Below, piece after piece: positions 18,217-24,475 of a DNA stretch of 24,475 nucleotides. The notes beneath the pieces were generated by a model. That model was given only the letters and a program-made list of their open reading frames with translations. It was not told the origin of the DNA and ran no database searches. A program made the position numbers and the translations under genes. Source of the stretch: Cochliopodium minus (taxonomy: Eukaryota > Discosea > Himatismenida > Cochliopodiidae); contig JAMYWO010000071.1 of assembly GCA_024220525.1 (NCBI GenBank), positions 87,362-111,836 of the forward strand. The letters run 5' to 3'. The stretch's first letter is position 1; the number at the start of each line of letters is the position of its first letter.

Positions 18217-20085
18217 ATACTCAAAATTGATATTATCAGTGTAAATTTTTTATTTTTTATTTTTTTATTTTTTATTTTTTATTTTTTATTTTTTATTTTT
18301 GAATTTTTTATTGTTTCAAATTCTTTTAGGATCAAAAGAAGACAAAAAAGACACCACAAATTACTTTGAGGAAATGTACCAGCTGAAAAGTGACCTGGAA
18401 GAAAAGAACCATGAGATCAAAAGGCTCAATACCCAAATGATCGAGAGATCCCACGAAAGCAGCGTCCAGCTCGAAGAAATGAACGATAAAATGAAAGTCA
18501 TTCAAAATGAATTCGAGAAAATGAAAGGTAAATTTGATTTTTTCAAAATTTTTAATTATTTATTAAAAATTTTTATTCATTTTTGTTTTAATATCAATTT
18601 TTTTTTCAATGAATTTTTTTTGATGTTCATTTTTTTTCAATTAATTTTTTTTATGTTTTTTTGATTCTCAATTATTTTTACTGTCATTTGTTTTTTATTT
18701 TTTATTAATTATTTTTAATTTGTTTGTTTTATATTTTTATTTTATTTTTATCTTTTTTTTGTTTTGGTTTTTTATTTATTTTTCATTTATATTTTAATTT
18801 TTTTTTAATAAATTTTTTTTAATAAATTTTTTTTAATAAATTTTTTTTTATTGATTTTTTTTTTCTATTCATTTTTTTTTAATATTTTGATTATTTTGGT
18901 TTTTTAATAAAAGTATTTTAATTTTTTTTTTTTTTTTTGAAGAATCGTATGAGAATGTGAGAAGCGACAACAAGAACCTCAAAATGATGAACAATGAGTT
19001 GAACGAATTGAGAGTGGAGTTAAGAGACGAAGTAGATTCTTTGAAAGAGAAAGTGGAAATGCTCCAAAACAGGCCCATGGAGATAATAAACCATAACATG
19101 TGTAAAAAAAAAACAATTTTCATTTTTTCTTTTACAATTATTTTTTGTTTATCTTTATAATCGTAAATTATTTTAATTTAATTATTTTTTTTTTTTATTA
19201 ATTTTTTATTATTTATTATTTATTCATTTTATTTTATTTTTTTTAAATTTTATCATTTTTTTTGTTCATTTTATTTTTTATTTTATTTATCATTTAAAAT
19301 TTATTATTTATTATTTTTTATTCTTATTTTTTATTATTTTTTTTGTTCATATTGTTCATTTTATTTATCATTTTTAAATTTTATCATTTAATTGTTTTTT
19401 TATTATTTTTTCAAAAAAAAAAAAAGATGTAAAGGGAGATGGAGGAAGTGAACCAACAACACCAATAAAATCACATCATTTTAGTGACAGCATATCGAGC
19501 CCTTTCACGCCCACATCCCTGTTATCCCAGCTGGAAGAGCAAGTGAACACGAAGAACCTCGATTTCGTCGACATTGTCAACCTCGCCAAACAAGAACGTG
19601 TCAACAACGAGACCCTCTCGCCCAGACAATCCTTGCAAGATGAACTTCAAATAGATTCTACCATTGTTAATACTGATGATCTTGAATACTTGCTTACTCA
19701 GTTGATTAAATGCAAATCCCACATCGCCATCACTGAAAACGCTGAGAATGAACTTCTTCATGAATATTACAGTGTTGAGAAAGTTGTTAATGATTGTCGG
19801 GCTGAAAATATTGAGAAGAAGTACTTGGAGAAACATAAGAAAACTCTTACTCCTGAGCAGATTTCTAGTTTACAGAAGAAACGTTTGGAGCACGCTGATT
19901 CTGCTTTGCAACTTTTTAAGCTTTTTCAGACTGAGCCTCCTATCAAATTTAAGCCCATCCTCTTTAAACATTTGCAGATCATTTTGGATCTTATCCGTTC
20001 TCAATACCAGAAGGGAGTCCACAATGTCCCTCCTCCTTCTCCTGTCAAAATTCCTCCAAAAAAGAAAAAATATCTATTTTTTTGA
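18217..20085 (+). CDS. Coiled-coil protein, 5' end missing
   Basis: Exons 18217-18238 (partial), 18330-18527, 18943-19101 and 19427-20085 (TGA) give 345 residues; introns are GT..AG and phases match. The first exon is cut at the N at 18216, so N-terminal residues are lost. Residues about 10-125 form a long heptad-type coiled coil (YFEEMYQLKSDLEEKNHEI; NNELNELRVELRDEVDSLKE; KVEMLQN). A Ser/Thr/Pro-rich linker follows (SSPFTPTSLLSQLEEQ), then a mostly helical C-terminal region of about 180 residues, and a Pro/Lys-rich tail (PPPSPVKIPPKKKK). The linker followed by LLSQLEE recalls motifs of microtubule or dynein adaptors, but I cannot assign a family. The introns of 415 (18528-18942) and 325 bases (19102-19426) are T-rich tracts with nothing else visible. 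The gene converges on SURF6, with 172 bases between the stops. Confidence 0.75.
18246..18300. repeat. Period-7 TATTTTT tract in the first intron of the coiled-coil gene
   Basis: About seven tandem TATTTTT units lie between the donor at 18239 and the acceptor at 18328-18329. It is the same unit as the array that ends the window at 24409-24475. Confidence 0.8.
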
Positions 20086-20257
20086 AAAAAAAAAAACTTC
20101 CTTTACAAAATAATAAAGAAAGAAAAAAAATGATTGTAAAAAATTAAGGAGGAAGAATTGTATTTAAAAAATGAAAAAAAATGAAAAAAAGATTTTTTTT
20201 GAAGATTTTAATAAAAATTATTTTTTTTTTTTTATTTTTTTTTTTTATTATAATATA

Positions 20258-22958
20258 TTATTTTTTGTCATTGTTGGAAGAATCTTTCTTTTGTTTTTTC
20301 TTCTTATTAGAACCCTCAAAACCATTAGACTTTCTCTTTTTCTTAAGTTCTTGGTGTTGCTTTTTCATGTCTTTGTGTTTAATCAAACCCTTTCTGTAAT
20401 CGCTTTTAATTTTGTTTCTCACATTGATATTTTCGTCTCTCTTCTTTGCTCTTTCGTCCATAGATCTTTTTGATTATCTTTCTTTTGAGTCCTAATTAAA
20501 AAAATAAATATTTAAAATGAATTGAATAAATTTAAAAGATAAAATTAAAATTTTTGAAATTATTGAAAATAAAAAAATAATTTAAAATGAATTTAATAAA
20601 AAAAAAATAATTTAATAAAAAAATTATTAAAATATTAAAAATATTAAAATAAAAGGTAATTTAAAATAAATTTAATAAAAATAATTTAAATAATAAAAAT
20701 AAAATAAATTATTAAAAAAATTAAAAATTAAAAAGTAATTTTGGAAATAAATACAATTTAGTATAGCTTTTCTTTTTGACTTTTGAGATTTCTCAAAGAC
20801 TTTTAATTAAAGCAGGATCATCCCTGATCTTCTCGCCTTTCAAAATTTTGAGGTTTTCTCCTAGACTTTTCCAAAGCAAGTTGCTGTCCCTCCTCTGTCT
20901 TCTTGAGATCATCTATAAGTTTTTTGGGCCTCTGCTTCTTTAAGAGATTTAACCAATTTATTTTCTTTCCTTTCCTACAAAAAAAAATGAGAATTAATTT
21001 TTATTTTTAATTTTATTTTATTATTTTTTTATTTTATTTCTTTATTATATTTTATTATTTTTATTATTTTTTATATAAAATTTTTATTCTTTTTTTTATA
21101 TTATATTTTATATTTTTTATTATTTTTTATGATTTTTTTATATTATATTTTTATTTTTTTATTTTTTTAATTTTATTTTTATTTTTATTTTTTTTATTAT
21201 TTTTATTATTTTTTTTTATAAGGCAAACCTTTTTTTCCATTTGTTTGATGAGATAGGATGGCTTGATGTCTCCACTTTCTTCGTCTACCTGCAATGTTGT
21301 GAAATCCAAATCATTCCCCATATCTTTATCAACAATAAAATTTAAATAAAAAAAATTTGTAAAATTATTGCAAAAAATAGAAAATAAATATAAAAAAATT
21401 TAAGAAAAATAAATAATTTAATCAAATGAAATCTAACAAAAAAAAAGAAAATAAATTAAATCAAATGAAATCTAACAATAAAAAAACAATTTGGAAAAAA
21501 TGTTGAAATAAAATAATTAAACTAAATTTAATTAAATTGAAATAAAAATTTCAATTAAATTAATTTCAAAAAAAAAACTAATTGAAAAAAAAAAAAGGTA
21601 CCCAAAGAAGGTTTGCTGTCTTTTTTTTTCTTCAAATCTTCCAAAGAGAGTTTGTCCTTAGCCTCCTTCTCCTTCTTCTCCTCGCCATCCTCCTTCTTGA
21701 CCTTCTTGACCTTAGCAACCTTGTTCTTCTGCTTCTGCTGCTTCTTCTTCAACTGTCTCTCCTTCTCCTCCGTTCTGTCCTTCTTGGGAGCACTTTCGGA
21801 GGGGATGTATTGTTTACCTTGGCGGTTCTTACGTTTCTCTTCGATGAGTTCTTTGAGCTTTTCTTTCAGTTTTTGGGTTTCTTCTGGGTTTCGGGGCTGG
21901 CTTCGTTTGGGGATCACGATCTTTCTCTCCTTTTCGTCTCCGCTGCTCTCCTTTTTTTCTTCCTCCTTGTTCTTTTTGTCTCCTCTTTTTCTTTTGGAAG
22001 ATCCTGAATCTAAAAGCAAAAAAATTTTTTTTTTTAGAAATTCATGTCTTGGTTATTAATTATATGATGAAGGAGGTTTATATGGATATTTGGTCAATAT
22101 CAACTCTTTATATAATTTTGATATTCCATATTATCCTCCAATATATATATTTTTTTGAATTTTTTTTTGAATATTTCTTATTTTTGGGTTTATGGGAGGG
22201 ATCAAAGGTATTGTTTGGCAGATCATCAAGATCTTTATTGAATATTTCACTTGTGATAAACGATTTATTGCTTCATACAAATTTTTTGTAGAATAAAATG
22301 CAATATCGGAGAAAAAAAAAGCCGCATATTTTATGTTTGAGACGCTTCGAAGAATCAAATTTATAATAAGCAACAATCAACATTTTTTTGATTTTGGCAT
22401 TGAAAAAAATTGGTTTTTTAATGAGCATATCTTTTTTTGTTTGTTTGTGGTTGTAGGAGAGGCAATGAGACACTAAATAGATATCGAAAGACTCTTTTTT
22501 ATTAAATTTTTTTTTTTTTTGTTCTTAGACACATTGCATATATTTAATTATCCTTTTGACTTTATTTGACACTCCCCCATTTACCCACCATTTTATTCAT
22601 AATTTTTTTTTCTTTCTTTAAAATTTTTAATCATTTTTTTTTCTCTCTTACCTTCATCTCCAGATTCATCATCATTATCTTCTTCATCGGAAGAATCTGA
22701 ACCTATATCATCGAATTGTCCAGAAATCTTCTCCTCTTTCTCTTCTTTGGTTGATTTCTTCTCCAAATCCAATTTATCTTTTTTTATTTCATCACCACTT
22801 TCACTATCCTCGCTGGAGGAGGATGATTCATCAACATCTTCTTTCAATTTGTATGATTTCGGTTGTTTTTTGACATATTTCATATATTTTGTGTTTATGT
22901 TTTTCTCATTCAAATGATTTATTCTTGTATTTTTGGATTCTTTCTTTTCTATCATCAT
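20258..22958 (-). CDS. SURF6: SURF6/Rrp14-like ribosome biogenesis protein (5' exons intact, 3' exons with shortened homopolymers)
   Basis: Minus-strand exons are 22652-22958, 21602-22009, 21229-21323, 20755-20974 and 20258-20491. SURF6/Rrp14 is a basic nucleolar protein needed for pre-rRNA processing and 60S/40S assembly. Exon 1 has KYVKKQPKSYKLKED and a long Ser/Glu/Asp stretch. Exon 2 has LKEKLKELIEEKRKNRQGK (the family's 'LRKRLHEKIQELR' region) and basic runs. Exon 3 has DLDFTTLQVDEESGD and SYLIKQMEKK (the 'FxxV' segment). The last two exons carry the RDDPALIKK and GFEGSNKKKK motifs. As written, exons 3-5 contain nine shortened homopolymer runs relative to the copy at 17116-18215, which break the frame. 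With that copy's run lengths the gene is 423 residues, a normal family length. The stop is in TAATAA-rich sequence facing the coiled-coil gene. The start chosen is the first ATG of MMIEKKES. Confidence 0.8.
20272..21306. repeat. Direct repeat, copy 2 (1035 bases)
   Basis: Second copy of the block at 17127-18215, same orientation. It continues without a break into SURF6 exon 3 and the upstream exons, so this is the copy joined to a whole gene. It is 54 bases shorter, from homopolymer contractions and a divergent A/T intron. No base substitution is seen in the exons compared. Confidence 0.9.
22010..22651 (-). other. Long SURF6 intron 1 (642 bases) with an imperfect hairpin
   Basis: The donor GTAAGA (minus strand, 22651) is closer to the general eukaryotic consensus than most donors here. 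Unlike the other introns, bases 22040-22480 are of mixed composition rather than A/T tract. An inverted repeat pairs 22072-22089 with 22121-22139 (GGAGG and ATATGGA blocks complementary to TCCATAT and CCTCC), leaving a 31-base loop. Short open frames cross it but show no protein pattern. It may host a small RNA. Confidence 0.5.
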
Positions 22959-23252
22959 GGATCCCAAATTTGTAAAGACTATTCCAATAAAAAGTTGAGA
23001 AAATAATATTGGAAAAATTAAAGAAATTATTTATATTGAATTTTTAATTGATGTAAAAGGAAATACATTGCAATGTTTCTGATGTATTTGATAACATCCT
23101 TTTTTTTTTTTATGCTTTGATGATTTTTATAAATCCGTGAAAAAAAAAAAGTTGATTTTTTTTTTTTATATTTTTATCATTTATTTCTCAAAAATATCAA
23201 AAATTCAAAAAAAATTTGAAATCAAACCATTCTTATTGATCATTCAACAATC
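22959..23252. promoter_or_regulatory. Divergent intergenic region between SURF6 and the acyl-CoA synthetase-like gene
   Basis: 294 AT-rich bases between two divergent start codons, with T runs at 23100-23112 and 23157-23168. It must contain both promoters. I see no recognisable motif. Confidence 0.5.
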
Positions 23253-24379
23253 ATGTCTATAGAGAATACTAATAATGAAAAAATATTACCAAATTTTATA
23301 TCCAGCTCGAAATATCTGTCGATGGGACTTGTTGGAGGAGCCATAATTTTCATATCTTATTTATTCACTAATGTGAAGAAGGCATCTTATGGATTTAAAG
23401 TAAATAATAGCCAAAATATCGTTCCATTTGAATATATAAACAGATATTAACCTAAAATTGAAACATAATAAAATTTTAAGTGTAATCAATTGATAGATGA
23501 TAAAGAGAATAGAATAATCTATAGAAGCAAAATGTTGAAATCACAGGATAAATTGACAGAATATTTCATCACAAAATATGGAAACAAAATAACGACACTT
23601 TATGAGAATTTTGAAGATGTGGTGAATAATTATCCAAACAATGTATATTTAATCGAGAAAATTCAAAATATAAATGTGAGTAAGACATATAAAGAGATAT
23701 CAGAGCTAAGAAATCATTTGGGATCTGGATTGATTCAACTTGGAATAAAAAATGTAAACAATAAATTTAAAAATTAAAAAAAATCATCAAGTTAATCCAT
23801 TTTCATTTTTTTGAATAGTTTAATAATCTTGAAATTTTTAAAAAATATTAAATTAATTTTAATTAATCAAATCAAAGCAACAAAAAGTAGGAGTATTCAC
23901 AAAGAGTGGAATCAACACCACAATCATAAAACACGCGACAGAAGCATACTCCATGATATTCGTATGTATCCCAGACAAAGAAGAAGAAGAAGCCACCGAA
24001 AAAGTGATTTCAATTTGCCAGTTCCCGATAATATTCGTAGATAGCGAAGAAAGATTGCAAAAAATAAAATCGATAATCTCAAAGATCGGAAATAAAAGCG
24101 GAAATAAAAATAATGAAGATGAAAACGAATCTGTTCTAAAATTCATCGTTTTTGATTTTGATAGTGGTGAAGAAACTCTAAAGCAGAACCGACTCCTTTT
24201 TTCCGGTTTGGGTGTTCGTTTGGTTGATTGGAAGGAGGTTGTCGAGAATGGCAAGAACAACTTTGCTCCCCACATTCCTCCTTTACCTCATTACACTTCC
24301 AACATCATTTTTCAAAATCCTTTCAATAAGAAATTTCAAGAAATAAAAGTTACTCACAGAAATTTCATTTCTTTTGCCG
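23253..24379 (+). CDS. Long-chain acyl-CoA synthetase-like protein, N-terminal half (probable pseudoenzyme)
   Basis: Exons 23253-23399, 23481-23753 and 23878-24379 give 307 codons before the intron that reaches the window end. Residues about 21-39 (YLSMGLVGGAIIFISYLF) are a membrane anchor, as in ER or mitochondrial ACSL proteins. SKTYKEISELRNHLGSGLIQ, then LGIKN, matches the family's 'YTYxEVxxRxxxxGSGLxxLG' helix. KVGVFTKSGINTTIIKHATE, then AYSM, matches 'xVGIFxxNRxEWxIxxxAxxxYS'. KVTHRNFISFAG matches 'xLTHRNxxxxxxG'. Between them the ATP-binding loop, normally TSGTTGxPKG, reads QNPFNKKFQE, so no loop residue is conserved although the flanks align. ATP binding is therefore very unlikely. The first intron is chosen as 23400-23480 because only this keeps the frame with a GTAAAT donor. 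The last exon ends in phase 1, fitting the exon at 84-206. Confidence 0.8.
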
Positions 24380-24408
24380 GTAAAATAATTTAATTTTTTT
24401 AAATTTTT

Positions 24409-24475
24409 TTATTTTTTATTTTTTATTTTTTATTTTTTATTTTTTATTTTTTATTTTTTATTTTTTATTTTTTAT
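24409..24475. repeat. Period-7 TATTTTT tandem tract at the window end
   Basis: About nine perfect TATTTTT units run to the last base, inside the intron that follows the exon ending at 24379. The unit differs from the 9-base unit at the window start. Confidence 0.9.

Noticed and set aside
17670-18230. 186-residue plus-strand open frame rich in Phe and Ile
   Set aside because: It is the reverse complement of SURF6 exons plus T-rich intron; the composition is that of low-complexity DNA, not a membrane protein.
19490-19545. Dynein-adaptor (Spindly-like) motif in the coiled-coil protein
   Set aside because: LLSQLEE after a Pro/Ser linker is suggestive but too short and common to support a family call.
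21555-22059. Plus-strand Leu/Phe/Ser-rich open frames of 140-150 residues
   Set aside because: They are antisense shadows of the Lys/Glu-rich SURF6 exon 2.
22064-22200. C/D-box snoRNA in the SURF6 intron
   Set aside because: A C-box-like ATGATGA is present on the plus strand, but no CTGA D box at suitable distance, and the host gene is on the other strand.
6560-23252. Transposons, virus-like elements or CRISPR arrays
   Set aside because: No reverse transcriptase, transposase, integrase or capsid-like frames, no terminal repeats with target duplications and no spaced repeat arrays were seen; the repeats present are simple A/T tracts and the SURF6 block.
84-24379. Non-standard genetic code (reassigned TAA/TAG)
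   Set aside because: In-frame TAAs near exon ends come from GTAAA donors; conserved proteins end at TAA, TAG and TGA at the expected lengths.

Overview
The window is nuclear DNA from an AT-rich unicellular eukaryote. Coding sequence is cut into many exons by short, very AT-rich GT..AG introns, and intergenic spaces are short. TAA, TAG and TGA all end genes, so the standard code applies. The gene content (a Roco-family LRR/GTPase/kinase/WD40 giant, SPRY, AlkB, farnesyltransferase, SURF6, Cdc20-like) suits a free-living amoeboid protist. I cannot place it further from sequence alone; an amoebozoan or an Anaeramoeba-like lineage would be my guess.

Layout, left to right: the C-terminal half of a degenerate long-chain acyl-CoA synthetase-like gene (84-1400, +); a small ankyrin-repeat protein with a C-terminal membrane anchor (1553-2782, +); a CUE-AlkB dioxygenase fusion (2865-4500, -); farnesyltransferase beta subunit (4640-6559, -); a 19-exon, about 1774-residue protein with the order BIR - RI-type LRR - LRR - Roc - COR - kinase - seven WD40 blades (6736-14505, +); a SPRY-like protein (14669-16074, +); a Cdc20/Cdh1-like N-terminal piece with a C-box but no WD40 domain (16518-16777, +); a partial copy of the 3' half of a SURF6/Rrp14 gene (17116-18215, -); a coiled-coil gene whose 5' end is missing (18217-20085, +); the complete exon set of SURF6 (20258-22958, -); and the N-terminal half of an acyl-CoA synthetase-like gene (23253-24379, +).

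Two things stand out biologically. The Roco protein begins with a zinc-binding BIR domain (C-x2-C-x16-H-x6-C, restored exactly by splicing), followed by ribonuclease-inhibitor-type LRRs. This resembles the NAIP layout (BIR-NACHT-LRR) with a Roc-COR-kinase-WD40 engine in place of NACHT. The AlkB gene carries a CUE ubiquitin-binding domain in the same chain, echoing the animal ASCC2 (CUE)/ALKBH3 repair partnership.

Two things concern the assembly. The halves of the acyl-CoA synthetase-like gene at the two window ends fit head to tail in the same codon phase (566 residues in all), as expected of a circular molecule, a circularised contig or a tandem array. A 1.0-1.1 kb block occurs twice (17127-18215 and 20272-21306). 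Its exon differences are only homopolymer lengths, and one copy ends at a single N inside an exon, so a chimeric join is likely. The remaining genes are unrelated housekeeping or signalling genes and do not form an operon-like unit.
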